Numbered from the stretch's first letter, positions 8,185 to 17,500 are shown. The stretch: 64,000 nt of DNA from Sediminibacterium sp. (GCF_019264485.1 NZ_JAHVAA010000014.1:124001-188000), one strand, 5' to 3'. The notes: generated by a model from the sequence alone, not told the origin. Made by a program: numbers and translations.

Positions 8185-10134
8185 TTATTTGCCAAAAGCT
8201 GCTCTACCGCATTTCAGCCATTCTACATACTTTGATGCATCGGGCGTATAACCAACCGGGTGGTTCAACAAGCGTTCTGTTGTATCCATAATTACATATA
8301 ATGGTTGTGTTACCTGGTTAAAATTCTCTGCCTGAAAAGTGGCCCATTTATCACCAACAGTTATTAATTGTTTTTGCTTACCCTCGGCTGTGGTATAGGT
8401 AAACCTTTGCTCAATGGGCAGTTTCTCCCTGTCGTCTACATATAATGAAACAAGGATAAAGTTTTCTCTGATATAATTATATACTTCAGGTTGTGCCCAC
8501 ACATTCTCTTCCATCTTTCTGCAGTTTACACAGGCCCAGCCGGTAAAGTCTATCAATAATGGCTTATTCTGCTCTTTTGCCATTTGTAATGCCTGCTCAT
8601 AATCATTGATTACATTGGGTTCAAGGCCTTTCCCATGTACGTTCTGCTTACCATAAATACTGTAACTCAGGGGCGGAGGAAAACCACTTAGTAATTTGAG
8701 GTTGGCATATTTGGTAGAAGTTAAACCCGGAACAAGGTAGAGGGTAAACAGTAAAGCAATCAAGCCAGCTATTTTTCTACCCATACTAATCTTCATACCC
8801 TTATAATCGTGTGGTAATCTTAGTATACCAAAAAGGTAGAGGGTAAGACCCAACCCTGTTAATACCCAGATACCAATAAACACTTCCCTTTTAAGGATAC
8901 CCCAGTGCATTACGAGATCTGCATTGGATAAAAACTTAAACGCCAGTGCCACTTCCACAAAAGCCAGTACTTTTTTAACGGTATCTAACCAGCCGCCCGA
9001 TTTTGGTAATGAAGCCAGCCAGTTAGGAAACATGGCAAACAATGCAAAAGGCAATGCCAATGCCAAACCAAAACCTGCCAAACCCGAAGTCAGTTGCCAG
9101 GCCCCGCCACTCAATGAGCCTACCAGTAAAGATCCAAGAATAGGACCGGTACAGGAGAAAGAAACAATGGCAAGTGTAACGGCCATGAAAAAGATACCGC
9201 CGATACTACCCAGCCCGCTTTTCGAATCTGCTTTGCTGGCAATATTGGAAGGTAAAGTCAGCTCAAAAAAGCCAAAGAATGAAATGGCGAATACAATAAA
9301 AATGAGGAAGAAAATAATATTCAGCCAGGAATTGGTAGAGATGCTGTTAAAAATTTCAGGTTGCACATTTCCCAGTAAATGAAAGGGAACACTTGCGAGT
9401 ACATATATCAGCAAAATAAAAAAGCCATACAGTACACCATTTTTTATGGCCTGTCTTTTATTCGATGCCTTTTTAGTGAAGAAAGAAACCGTAACCGGTA
9501 TCATAGGAAACACACATGGCGTAAGCAGGGCAATCAATCCACCTAAAAATCCCAATAAAAAAATAGACAATGCTCCGTTATCGGCAATGGGGCCGCTGGT
9601 TGCACCACAATCGTTAACAGGGCTGGCAAGGTTAATAGTTGGAATTTTAATTCGCGCAGCAGATTCAGTTACAGCTTTACCTCCTTCGAGCGAAACTTCA
9701 AGTGATGATTCTTCTGTTTTAAACTCGTCGGCTTTCCGGATGCTTGAGCTTATGATGAAAGGCAGTTTTTCCGGCACAAAACCATCGATAGAGACCCGCT
9801 GTATCACTGTTATATTAGCCGTAAAAACCGATAATGACTTTCCATCGAAAATGGGATCAACAACCAGCACTGCCTTCTGTTCTGTAGTTGGCGCACCCGT
9901 TAATTTAATATTTTCATTACTGAAACTGAATTTCAGTGATTCAAGTCCTTCAACAGAAGGGTTGAGTCCATATAATACCCAACCTGTGGGTATAGTAGTT
10001 TTGGCAGCAATATCATATACGCCTTCACTTACTTTTTTTGATGAAACCTGCCATTGCAACATATTCGCTTCCTGCGAAAAACCCATACCTGCTGCAACAA
10101 ACAGCATCACCAAAAAAAATGCGATTTTTTTCAT
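8185..10134 (-). CDS. dsbD: Thiol:disulfide interchange protein DsbD with cysteine-less N-terminal domain
   Basis: A 649-residue inner-membrane electron carrier that moves reducing power from cytosolic thioredoxin to the periplasm. Layout: signal peptide (1-20), an immunoglobulin-like N-terminal domain (about 25-160), eight membrane helices (about 190-460) and a C-terminal thioredoxin-like domain. Membrane cysteines are in TPCVFPM (Cys207) and FSCTGPILG (Cys328), 121 residues apart, close to the spacing of the E. coli pair. The C-terminal active site is WACVNCRKM (Cys535, Cys538). The N-terminal domain has no cysteine at all, unlike E. coli nDsbD; a separate gene 15 bp upstream supplies a domain that keeps the pair. 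Probably one operon with that gene and perhaps purQ. Confidence 0.9.
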   Translation of the reverse strand: MKKIAFFLVMLFVAAGMGFSQEANMLQWQVSSKKVSEGVYDIAAKTTIPTGWVLYGLNPSVEGLESLKFSFSNENIKLTGAPTTEQKAVLVVDPIFDGKSLSVFTANITVIQRVSIDGFVPEKLPFIISSSIRKADEFKTEESSLEVSLEGGKAVTESAARIKIPTINLASPVNDCGATSGPIADNGALSIFLLGFLGGLIALLTPCVFPMIPVTVSFFTKKASNKRQAIKNGVLYGFFILLIYVLASVPFHLLGNVQPEIFNSISTNSWLNIIFFLIFIVFAISFFGFFELTLPSNIASKADSKSGLGSIGGIFFMAVTLAIVSFSCTGPILGSLLVGSLSGGAWQLTSGLAGFGLALALPFALFAMFPNWLASLPKSGGWLDTVKKVLAFVEVALAFKFLSNADLVMHWGILKREVFIGIWVLTGLGLTLYLFGILRLPHDYKGMKISMGRKIAGLIALLFTLYLVPGLTSTKYANLKLLSGFPPPLSYSIYGKQNVHGKGLEPNVINDYEQALQMAKEQNKPLLIDFTGWACVNCRKMEENVWAQPEVYNYIRENFILVSLYVDDREKLPIEQRFTYTTAEGKQKQLITVGDKWATFQAENFNQVTQPLYVIMDTTERLLNHPVGYTPDASKYVEWLKCGRAAFGK

Positions 10135-10149
10135 CCGTATGAAAGGGGA

Positions 10150-10602
10150 TTATTGAAGTTTGATATCAAATGATTTTTTTGCCGGTGGCAAACATTGTGT
10201 GTCGTCACAAACCATGTATTCGATGGTGCCTGTAATATTTGTTTTGGCCTTCCCTTTCAGTTTAACTGTTTGCACATATTGAACTTTATTGGAGAGGTAT
10301 AATACATCGGTCTGAAATATCTCATCATATATCTTCTCTACCTTTCCTACTTCTTTTACGGCACCCGTAATATTCAGTAAAGGGTTTGCTTTAAAACTCA
10401 CTTTGGTAGGAATAGGACCACCCTTACCTGTTTTCTGTGAATAGATATGCCATTTACCCTGTATATTGGCGGAGAGCACTACTTCATAAGTATCTGCTGT
10501 TTTTTTCTTCGCCTCAAAAGTCCAGCTTACCGGATCTTTGATTTGCGCTGTAACAGCTCCTGCAAGAATTGTAAATAAAACTGTGTAAATAAACTTTTTC
10601 AT
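10150..10602 (-). CDS. Stand-alone nDsbD-like periplasmic thiol domain
   Basis: A 150-residue secreted protein: signal peptide (MKKFIYTVLFTILAGAVTAQ), then one immunoglobulin-like domain matching the N-terminal domain of DsbD. Near the C-terminus it has the motif YMVCDDTQCLPP with Cys132 and Cys137, the spacing of the redox pair in nDsbD, which passes electrons from the DsbD C-terminal domain to periplasmic substrates. The ATG at 10602 is chosen over a TTG 12 nt upstream because it gives a normal signal peptide. It is followed by dsbD after 15 bp, so the two are surely co-transcribed. I infer that it takes the place of the cysteine-less N-domain of that DsbD. Confidence 0.8.
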   Translation of the reverse strand: MKKFIYTVLFTILAGAVTAQIKDPVSWTFEAKKKTADTYEVVLSANIQGKWHIYSQKTGKGGPIPTKVSFKANPLLNITGAVKEVGKVEKIYDEIFQTDVLYLSNKVQYVQTVKLKGKAKTNITGTIEYMVCDDTQCLPPAKKSFDIKLQ

Positions 10603-10646
10603 ATTCCTTATCAATAATGACTGTGATTATTTAAAAACCTTACAAA

Positions 10647-11306
10647 TTAATTCAGACCCAGTATTTCAAATACTTTTTTACCATCGAGGTTCATCAGCGC
10701 AGTAGATGTAGCTCTTTCAGGATGTGGCATCATTCCAAACACATTATTACCTGCATTACGGATACCCGCAATATTTCTTATAGCACCATTCGGATTGTAT
10801 GCCGGATCAATTTTTCCATTTTCATCACAATAACGGAAAATCACCTGTCCATTGGCCTCCACTGCATCGAGGGTGGCATCATCTGCATGAAATCTTCCTT
10901 CCCCATGGGCAATCGGTATTTTAAGGGCATCGCCGTTATCATTTTTTATAAAAACATTCTTACAGATAAATTGTTGGTTGGCATTCTGTAATAAAACGCC
11001 GGGTAAAAGACCGCTTTCACATAATATCTGGAAACCATTACATACACCTAATACTTTACCACCTTTATTCGCAAATTCAATCACACTCTGCATCATCGGG
11101 CTGAAACGGGCAATGGCTCCGCAACGCAGGTAATCTCCATAAGAAAAACCACCGGGAAGGATTATACAATCGTCGGTAGTAAACATACTCAGGTCTTTGT
11201 CTTTATGCCAGAGCATGATCACTTCTTTACCCAGGTCATTCTGTAATGAATCCTGCATATCCCTGTCGCAATTAGATCCCGGGAAAACAACAACGCCGAA
11301 TTTCAT
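10647..11306 (-). CDS. purQ: Phosphoribosylformylglycinamidine synthase, glutaminase subunit PurQ
   Basis: A 219-residue class I glutamine amidotransferase that supplies ammonia for FGAR to FGAM conversion in purine synthesis. Seen: VVVFPGSNCDRDM at the start, LPGGFSYGDYLRCG, the nucleophile in GVCNGFQIL and the His/Glu pair in MMPHPERA. Length fits PurQ. A separate PurQ implies the small-type PurL and PurS elsewhere, not the single-chain PurL of enterobacteria and some Bacteroidota. It lies 44 bp upstream of the nDsbD gene on the same strand, so read-through is possible without a functional link. Confidence 0.95.
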   Translation of the reverse strand: MKFGVVVFPGSNCDRDMQDSLQNDLGKEVIMLWHKDKDLSMFTTDDCIILPGGFSYGDYLRCGAIARFSPMMQSVIEFANKGGKVLGVCNGFQILCESGLLPGVLLQNANQQFICKNVFIKNDNGDALKIPIAHGEGRFHADDATLDAVEANGQVIFRYCDENGKIDPAYNPNGAIRNIAGIRNAGNNVFGMMPHPERATSTALMNLDGKKVFEILGLN

Positions 11307-11336
11307 GGAGTTTTATTTATAAGTTTTGATGAATTA

Positions 11337-11352
11337 CTTAGTTATGACTAAG
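11337..11352. promoter_or_regulatory. Palindrome upstream of purQ, possible operator
   Basis: CTTAGT and ACTAAG face each other across 4 nt, 31 nt upstream of the purQ start. The position would suit a regulator site, but nothing in the window identifies the protein and the arms are short enough to occur by chance. Confidence 0.25.
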
Positions 11353-11424
11353 CAAATAAACACAATTTTTTGAAAACACTGCATTTGATACATCAAAGGT
11401 AAGCCTGCATGCGTTAATGGTGGC

Positions 11425-12414
11425 CTAATTTTTCAACAGGTGCCAGTTGTTCATGGCTATCACGGCAAGGGCCAGGATAAATAATAAATTGGGCAATCCC
11501 AGGTTTCGCGGATTAGCAAAAGCATTGGTAGCAAAGGCACTGATGGGTATTAGTACGAGTAAACCGGATTCTAGTCCACCCAGTTGAAAAATAAAGGGTA
11601 CGGGTAAAAGTGTGAGTAATAAAACCATCATTACTCCCCAGTTTTTTCTGATTTGTATCACCATACGGCCAATACTAACCTGCCAGAAGAAAAGTCCGAA
11701 TAATAACATCAATGCCAGATACCCCAAACCCCATAAAAGTATTTTATCATTAGAACCAGCGGGCAGTCCCAGGTAAAAATCGGGTAACATGGATGCAATA
11801 GCAGGTAACCGGTCGCTGAGGTATAAAGCCGAAAGCACAAAATAATATGGTAACACAACCCCGATCAACAATACCAGCCATTCTGCCAGCCGGAAAGGTC
11901 TTACAACTGCCAGTGCAAATAATACCACGCCGATAAGTATGGCCATGGGATGGTAACAGATTACCGATAAACCCGCAATCAGACCGGTATTGAATAATAA
12001 TGTTTTCGGACTTGGGTGGTTATACAAACGGCTCAGTTTAATGAATATCCAGATCACCAGCGAATTGGTAACCAGAGCCGGAGAAATGGCACACCATTGA
12101 GGCAGCATGGCCGTTAACAATACATAAGTCATGGCCGGAACAAATGTAGCCGATGGATACATCCTTAACTCATTCATAGCCATATTGAGTCTGATGGCCT
12201 GCACCAGTACTAATGCATGGTATAAAAGAAAACGAACGCTGGCAGGAAGTGAAAGGATATACCTGTCGAGAATAAGCGATAATAAACCATCATTACTACC
12301 ACTATTGGTATCGATGAGCGGTGCTTCCATAAAAAAATGAAAATGCACAGTTATACTCAATACCGCTAAAAAGAAAACATTAATGAATGACTTATCGCGA
12401 AATAAAAAAACCAC
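11425..12414 (-). CDS. Polytopic membrane protein, DUF6427-like
   Basis: A 329-residue protein with about nine to ten hydrophobic segments spread over the whole length (for example LVIWIFIKL, AILIGVVLFALAVV, WGVMMVLLLTLLPVPFIF). I recognise no catalytic motif. Length, topology and the start FLFRDKSFINVFFLAVLS resemble DUF6427 membrane proteins of Bacteroidota, which have no known function; this match is from memory and not certain. It lies 17 bp downstream of the secreted protein gene at 12432-13952 on the same strand, so the two probably form an operon. Confidence 0.6.
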   Translation of the reverse strand: MVFLFRDKSFINVFFLAVLSITVHFHFFMEAPLIDTNSGSNDGLLSLILDRYILSLPASVRFLLYHALVLVQAIRLNMAMNELRMYPSATFVPAMTYVLLTAMLPQWCAISPALVTNSLVIWIFIKLSRLYNHPSPKTLLFNTGLIAGLSVICYHPMAILIGVVLFALAVVRPFRLAEWLVLLIGVVLPYYFVLSALYLSDRLPAIASMLPDFYLGLPAGSNDKILLWGLGYLALMLLFGLFFWQVSIGRMVIQIRKNWGVMMVLLLTLLPVPFIFQLGGLESGLLVLIPISAFATNAFANPRNLGLPNLLFILALAVIAMNNWHLLKN

Positions 12415-12431
12415 GTTTTAAGATAAATGGG

Positions 12432-13952
12432 TTAATAATCAATTTTTGCAAAACAGGTATAACCACGGTACTGACATGGAATGATCAACTGTCTTGCACC
12501 TACCTGCTTTGCATGACGTGGCATAAAACTATAACCCCTGTCAAGGTTTTTAAAGGTTGGATTCCGGTTGATCTGTCCATTAGGTGCAATACTCTGGTCA
12601 GATAATACATTGTCTCTTTTTTCCTGCACATTAAACAGAAAATGTAATCGGTCGCCAGCATTCAGCATGCCAAAACCAATGAAATTATCTGTATTATCGT
12701 CATACTGCGTCTTGCGAATTACATTACTCCATTCCATCTTTCCCTGTGGGTCAAATGAAATAACAGTAACATTATCGGCATAATAACGGGTTAAATTCGT
12801 ATTGAATGAAGAGGAGCGCCACCATGGATAATAACCAAGTGGACTGTTCCATGAATAATAATCAAGCTGCGACCAATAGGGTGAACCATATAAATAATCC
12901 CAGCGGCTGAGCGTATTACCACGCGTGCTGCTATAAGCCGATTCTGAAATCACAATAAAGCCCCCATCTTTACGCAGAATAATATTCTTCAGGAAAAAAT
13001 CATTGAAGGCAGATTTTATGTTGCCATCTCCCTTGGCGTCGGTTCTGAATTCGTCGTTGAAGGCTGTAGTAGTATTCAGCATTTCTTTTTGGGTATCCTT
13101 ATCCCACAGATAATAATATAAGCCGTCTATATTTCCTCTCCGTAGTTTACTGAAATAAGAGGTAATGATATAATGCCTGTTGAGGTTATCTGCTTTAATC
13201 CTGATATCATCCAGGTAGATCCCTTTAATCGACAGGTCTGAGAACCGGATATTATCCTCACCGGCCTTTTTGGTTACCAGCGTTACCTTATTGATATTAT
13301 CGTTTTGTGAAGTACCTGATGCCCTGATACAGGCGAGATCTCCGTCATTGTCGATGATGAATTCAGACAGGAAATCGTTACGCTGGGGCATATCAACACC
13401 TACACGACTTTTCTTTAGCAGGTTTAGTTCTTTGTCGAAAAGTAAAGTGGTGAGCACATGCATCTTCTCATTCTGGCTGCTGATCTTAAAGACCATGATC
13501 TTTTGTTTATCATCGCTGAATAGCACCGAATAGACCTTACTGGAAGATGAATTGATGTTATTGGTGGTGTCCAGTTGAATGGGGTCGCCGATTTTGTTAC
13601 CATTGGCATCGAGTTTTACCACCATGGCATATAACACATTTCTGCGTTGGTATTGATAAAACATATAGGCAAAATCGGGATAGAGTTGAAAATCGGTACT
13701 CAGCATCCTTTCAGGGAGGTAATTGAGTTTCTGCTTTTGCACCATTTTCATGCTGTTGTCGAAAACACAGATAAAATTCAGGTCACGGTAATTTTTATAG
13801 ACCAGGATCTTGCCGCTGATCTTTCCAATGACCTCAAAACCCATAGCACGGGCGTCTTCCCTGTCGGGTTCAGAATAGGTAATTTGCTGGGCCTGACCAT
13901 TTGCTATGACCACCAGAGATATCCAGACAAGCAATAAGCATAACTTTTTCAT
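12432..13952 (-). CDS. Secreted protein of unknown function
   Basis: 506 residues with a clean signal peptide (MKKLCLLLVWISLVVIANGQ, cleavage near residue 20). The rest is soluble and strand-rich, with recurring segments of the type DxxGNKIG, DNDGDLA, KDGGFIVISE and DPQGKMEWS that suggest a beta-propeller-like fold, and an aromatic patch near residues 365-400 (YYSWNSPLGYYPWWRSSS). I do not recognise the family. ATG 13952 is preferred to a TTG 6 nt upstream. It probably leads an operon with the DUF6427-like protein. The gap to kup is about 250 bp. Confidence 0.6.
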   Translation of the reverse strand: MKKLCLLLVWISLVVIANGQAQQITYSEPDREDARAMGFEVIGKISGKILVYKNYRDLNFICVFDNSMKMVQKQKLNYLPERMLSTDFQLYPDFAYMFYQYQRRNVLYAMVVKLDANGNKIGDPIQLDTTNNINSSSSKVYSVLFSDDKQKIMVFKISSQNEKMHVLTTLLFDKELNLLKKSRVGVDMPQRNDFLSEFIIDNDGDLACIRASGTSQNDNINKVTLVTKKAGEDNIRFSDLSIKGIYLDDIRIKADNLNRHYIITSYFSKLRRGNIDGLYYYLWDKDTQKEMLNTTTAFNDEFRTDAKGDGNIKSAFNDFFLKNIILRKDGGFIVISESAYSSTRGNTLSRWDYLYGSPYWSQLDYYSWNSPLGYYPWWRSSSFNTNLTRYYADNVTVISFDPQGKMEWSNVIRKTQYDDNTDNFIGFGMLNAGDRLHFLFNVQEKRDNVLSDQSIAPNGQINRNPTFKNLDRGYSFMPRHAKQVGARQLIIPCQYRGYTCFAKIDY

Positions 13953-14156
13953 CCCCAACCGTATTTAATGTATTTCAAAAGTAAGGTTTAAGTGGATAGG
14001 AACCGGGGGAACAACACTAAAACCATTCCGCCCGATCGGCTCTTTAGCCTTTCAACAGTAAAAACCCGGTATCGGTGAATACTGTTGCCTCACATAGGTG
14101 AAATAAATCTTAATTTCTAAGTAAGAATAGTGTTTATACTTCCTTGTTTTTTCCTA

Positions 14157-14164
14157 TACATTTG
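14157..14164 (+). promoter_or_regulatory. Predicted kup promoter -7 box (TACATTTG)
   Basis: TACATTTG matches TAnnTTTG exactly. A transcript starting 6-8 nt later would leave a leader of about 30 nt before the GTG at 14201, which supports that start over the TTG at 14144. I see no clear -33 element. Confidence 0.45.
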
Positions 14165-14200
14165 TTAAAGATTTCGGCACAAAGGCCGGGTCTGTCTGGC

Positions 14201-16189
14201 GTGAGCAAGAATTTAAACAAGGTAACTTCTGCAGGACTCATCATTGCATTAGGAATTATTTACGGAGATATCGGTACTTCCCCTCTCTATGTACTTAATG
14301 AAATCATTCATGGTAAAGTCATTAATGAGCAATTAATACTGGGCTCCCTGTCTTGTGTAATATGGACCCTGACCCTTCAAACCACTTTTAAGTACGTAAT
14401 TCTTACACTAAAAGCAGATAACAAGGGTGAAGGTGGTATTTTCAGTTTGTATGCACTGGTGAGGAGACGAAAAAAATGGCTGGTAGTACCCGCAATGATT
14501 GGAGGCGCTGCATTACTGGCCGATGGTATTATTACACCCCCCATCTCTATTACATCAGCTATTGAGGGCTTAAAACAAATACCCTCATTCAGTCATATTC
14601 AAACCAGCACCATTGTTGGTATTGTGATTGCCATTATTTCGCTGATATTTTTCATGCAGCAATTTGGTACTGCTTCTATCGGCAGACTTTTTGGTCCAAT
14701 CATGTTTGTATGGTTTACCATGCTGGCTGTACTGGGTTCCATTCATTTACTCGATGATATTGCCATCTTCAAAGCATTTAACCCCTATTATGCGGTTGAC
14801 CTGCTGACCAATTACCCCAAAGGTTTCTGGTTACTGGGTGCAGTTTTTCTTTGTACCACTGGTGCTGAAGCTTTGTACAGCGACCTCGGGCATTGTGGTA
14901 AAGGCAATATCCGTATCTCATGGGTATTTGTAAAAATCTGTCTGATACTGAATTATCTCGGTCAGGGAGCATGGTTACTCGCCAACTATGAGGGTGGTGC
15001 TATTCCTGAAAATTTAATTGCGGGCGGATTCAACCCTTTTATTGGCATTATGCCACACTGGTTTAAACTCGCGGGTATTATTATTGCCACTACTGCAGCC
15101 ATTATTGCAAGCCAGGCATTGATTTCAGGGTCTTTCACACTCATTAGTGAAGCCATGCGACTGAACCTGTGGCCGAAAATGAAAATTCATTACCCTACTG
15201 AAGAAAAAGGTCAATTATACATTCCGGGTATCAGCCTCTTATTATTTGTTGGTTGCGTAGCCATTGTACTGTACTTCCAGAAATCTGCTAATATGGGTGC
15301 GGCTTATGGACTGGCCATTACCATGTGTATGATCAGTACTTCTATCCTCTTTGCTAATTTCCTCGTGAGCAGGAGAATTCTGCCGGCATGGATTTACCTC
15401 TATTTACTTGTTTACCTGGCCATAGAAATTTCATTCCTCGTAGCCAATCTGGAAAAATTCATGAATGGCGGTTATGTAACGTTGATCGTAGGGGGTGGTT
15501 TATTTGCCGTAATGTATGTATGGTTCCGCAGTCGTAAAATCAAGAACAGGTATGTAGAGTTTGTACGGATGGAACATTATATACCCATGATCCAGGAATT
15601 GAGCAACGATAAAACCATCCCTAAATACGCTACGCACCTCGTATATATGACGAGTGCAAACAACCCCAAAGAAATTGAGCATAAGATTATTTATTCCATC
15701 CTCAATAAAAAACCAAAGCGAGCAGATATCTATTGGTTTGTGCATGTAGATGTACTGGATGATCCTTATACCTGTGAATTCTCGGTAGAACATATTATTC
15801 CCAACGATATTATACGTGTTGAGTTCAGGCTTGGTTTCCGTGTGGAGCAACGCATCAATCTTATGTTCCGTAAAGTAGTAGAAGAGTTAGTGAATAACAA
15901 GGAAGTAAATATCACGAGCCGTTATGAAAGTCTGGAGAAAAACAATGTAGTAGGCGATTTCCAGTTTATTGTACTGGAAAAATACCTGAGCCAGGATAAT
16001 GAACTTCCTTTCTTCGAACGCATTGTGATGAAACTGTATTTCTGGCTCAAAGAAATCAGTCTGGGTGAAGAAAGAGGTTTTGGTCTTGACCCCAGCAATG
16101 TTACAGTAGAGAAATTTCCGTTGATTGTTGCGCCGGTTTCAAGACTCAATTTGAAACGGGTATATTATGAAGGAAGTGAATTAGAATGA
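14201..16189 (+). CDS. kup: KUP/HAK-type potassium uptake permease
   Basis: A 662-residue K+/H+ symporter. The first 430 or so residues hold about twelve membrane helices, with the family signature LGIIYGDIGTSPLYV near residue 18, GEGGIFSLYALVRR and LLADGIITPPISI. The last 200 residues are the soluble cytoplasmic domain. The GTG at 14201 is chosen: no ATG is in frame upstream, the family signature then falls at its usual distance from the N-terminus, and the predicted promoter box lies 37 nt before it. Upstream TTG codons would add about 19 residues. The stop overlaps the rhodanese start by 4 nt (ATGA), so the two are translationally coupled. Confidence 0.92.
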   Translation: MSKNLNKVTSAGLIIALGIIYGDIGTSPLYVLNEIIHGKVINEQLILGSLSCVIWTLTLQTTFKYVILTLKADNKGEGGIFSLYALVRRRKKWLVVPAMIGGAALLADGIITPPISITSAIEGLKQIPSFSHIQTSTIVGIVIAIISLIFFMQQFGTASIGRLFGPIMFVWFTMLAVLGSIHLLDDIAIFKAFNPYYAVDLLTNYPKGFWLLGAVFLCTTGAEALYSDLGHCGKGNIRISWVFVKICLILNYLGQGAWLLANYEGGAIPENLIAGGFNPFIGIMPHWFKLAGIIIATTAAIIASQALISGSFTLISEAMRLNLWPKMKIHYPTEEKGQLYIPGISLLLFVGCVAIVLYFQKSANMGAAYGLAITMCMISTSILFANFLVSRRILPAWIYLYLLVYLAIEISFLVANLEKFMNGGYVTLIVGGGLFAVMYVWFRSRKIKNRYVEFVRMEHYIPMIQELSNDKTIPKYATHLVYMTSANNPKEIEHKIIYSILNKKPKRADIYWFVHVDVLDDPYTCEFSVEHIIPNDIIRVEFRLGFRVEQRINLMFRKVVEELVNNKEVNITSRYESLEKNNVVGDFQFIVLEKYLSQDNELPFFERIVMKLYFWLKEISLGEERGFGLDPSNVTVEKFPLIVAPVSRLNLKRVYYEGSELE

Positions 16190-16482
16190 CCCATATTTCA
16201 CCTGAAGATCTAAAAGTATTATTGGAAAAAGAAGAAGTTTTCTTGCTCGACGTGAGAGAACCCGATGAACATGCCGATTATAATATTGGTGGCATCCTTA
16301 TTCCTTTAAGTGAAATACTGCTTCAATACCAACAGGTTCCCGCCAACCGAACAGTGGTAGTGTACTGCAAAAAAGGTATCCGCAGCCAGATTGCCATACA
16401 AAGACTGCAAGAAAAATTTGGTTTCTCCAACCTCGTTAACCTCAGAGGAGGCATGGACGCGTGGAAGAAGGAGGATATTTGA
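16186..16482 (+). CDS. Single-domain rhodanese-like protein
   Basis: A 98-residue rhodanese fold: LLDVREPDEHADYNIGG at the start, the active-site loop VVYCKKGIRSQIA with the catalytic cysteine, and LRGGMDAWK at the end. Such small rhodaneses carry persulfide sulfur between partners; the partner here is unknown. It starts inside the kup stop codon, so its expression is tied to that of kup, but a functional link is not evident. Confidence 0.9.
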   Translation: MTHISPEDLKVLLEKEEVFLLDVREPDEHADYNIGGILIPLSEILLQYQQVPANRTVVVYCKKGIRSQIAIQRLQEKFGFSNLVNLRGGMDAWKKEDI

Positions 16483-16556
16483 TTTTTGTGAAGTTTGATT
16501 CTGTAATTTTCTCCGACTCAAATCAAAAAATCAAAGATCATAAAATCAAACTTCAA
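16479..16556. repeat. Family H word array, inverted arms
   Basis: Arm 1 (16479-16500) reads TTTGATTTTTGTGAAGTTTG. Arm 2 (16520-16556) holds ATCAAA-type words spaced 8, 7 and 8 nt. The arms are inverted, and arm 1 overlaps the last codon of the rhodanese gene (stop TGA at 16480-16482). It is a more divergent member than the copies at 33364 and 54367. Confidence 0.55.
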
Positions 16557-16597
16557 TAACTGTTGTTTTTTTCGGAACTTACAGCAAACACTGCTGT

Positions 16598-17380
16598 TTG
16601 ATTATTGTTTATACGATAGGTGGTATACTCTTATTATCGGTACTGGCCTACCTGGTGCAGGAAAAACTGATATTCAAACCGGAGAAGCTTAAACAGGATT
16701 TCCTTTTTGAGTATGATATTCCTTTCGAAGAATTATTCTTTCAACCCGCCCCCGGGGTACGTATCAACGGTCTTCATTTTTACCGTAACCAACCAAAAGG
16801 TTTACTTCTTTATTTACATGGTAATACAAGAAGTATTAAGGGCTGGGCAAAATATGCCAAAGATTTTTACCGTTATGATTATGATGTGGTATTGGTTGAT
16901 TACAGGGGATTTGGAAAGAGTACAGGCAAACGAACTGAAAAAGATATGCTGAATGATATGCAGCATGTGTATGATAAACTCTGCGAAAAATACCAGCAGC
17001 ATCATATCCTTGTTTATGGAAGAAGCATGGGTAGTGGCTTTGCAGCCAAACTGGCATCCGATAACCAGCCACGTTACCTGATTCTAGATGCACCATACTA
17101 TAGCTTTAAAAAAGTAGTGGAAAGATTCCTTCCAATACTCCCCATCAAATACGTACTACGTTTTCATTTACGTACAGATAAATGGATACAGAAAGTAAAC
17201 TGTCATACATATATTATTCATGGAACAAAAGACAGGCTCATCCCTATTCAGCACAGCGAAAAATTACAGAGATTCAACCCGCATAAAATTACACTCATCC
17301 GTATTCATGGTGGCGGACATAATAACCTGCCCAGTTTTTCGGAATACCATAATTTTGTGAGAGACATTTTGAAGTATTGA
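16598..17380 (+). CDS. Alpha/beta hydrolase, membrane-anchored (Bem46/ABHD13-like)
   Basis: 260 residues: an N-terminal hydrophobic anchor (about residues 2-20), then an alpha/beta hydrolase fold with YLHGNTRSIKGW (oxyanion side), VDYRGFGKSTG, the nucleophile elbow YGRSMGSGFA, the acid in HGTKDRLIP and the histidine in GGGHNNL. The complete triad suggests an active esterase or peptidase-like enzyme; the substrate is unknown. No ATG fits the frame upstream, so the start is taken as TTG 16598. The next gene is a clear paralogue with the same layout. Confidence 0.82.
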   Translation: MIIVYTIGGILLLSVLAYLVQEKLIFKPEKLKQDFLFEYDIPFEELFFQPAPGVRINGLHFYRNQPKGLLLYLHGNTRSIKGWAKYAKDFYRYDYDVVLVDYRGFGKSTGKRTEKDMLNDMQHVYDKLCEKYQQHHILVYGRSMGSGFAAKLASDNQPRYLILDAPYYSFKKVVERFLPILPIKYVLRFHLRTDKWIQKVNCHTYIIHGTKDRLIPIQHSEKLQRFNPHKITLIRIHGGGHNNLPSFSEYHNFVRDILKY

Positions 17381-17382
17381 GA

Positions 17383-17500
17383 GATGGCGGATATCAGATA
17401 TCTGATGTCAGATGTCTGATATAGGATATGGAGTAGGGTTGAAGGAATATATTAACTTACAAAACCAAAACATACCTAACATCTGCCATCAGACATCATG
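17383..17500. repeat. Family G word array, inverted arms (7-nt word TGATGTC)
   Basis: Arm 1 (17383-17431) holds six consecutive 7-nt words (GGATATC, AGATATC, TGATGTC, AGATGTC, TGATATA, GGATATG). Arm 2 (17479-17500) reads ACATCTG, CCATCAG, ACATCATG in inverted sense. Arm 2 includes the ATG (17498-17500) of the second hydrolase, so the repeat ends in a start codon. Confidence 0.75.

Noticed and set aside
14000..14100. Riboswitch-like sequence upstream of kup (ACCGGGGGAACAA, CCCGATCGGC, CAACAGTA/TACTGTTG hairpin)
   Set aside because: Single pieces recall the c-di-AMP (ydaO) motif that often precedes potassium transporters, but their order and spacing do not fit, and the predicted promoter lies downstream of them. 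A covariance-model search would decide.
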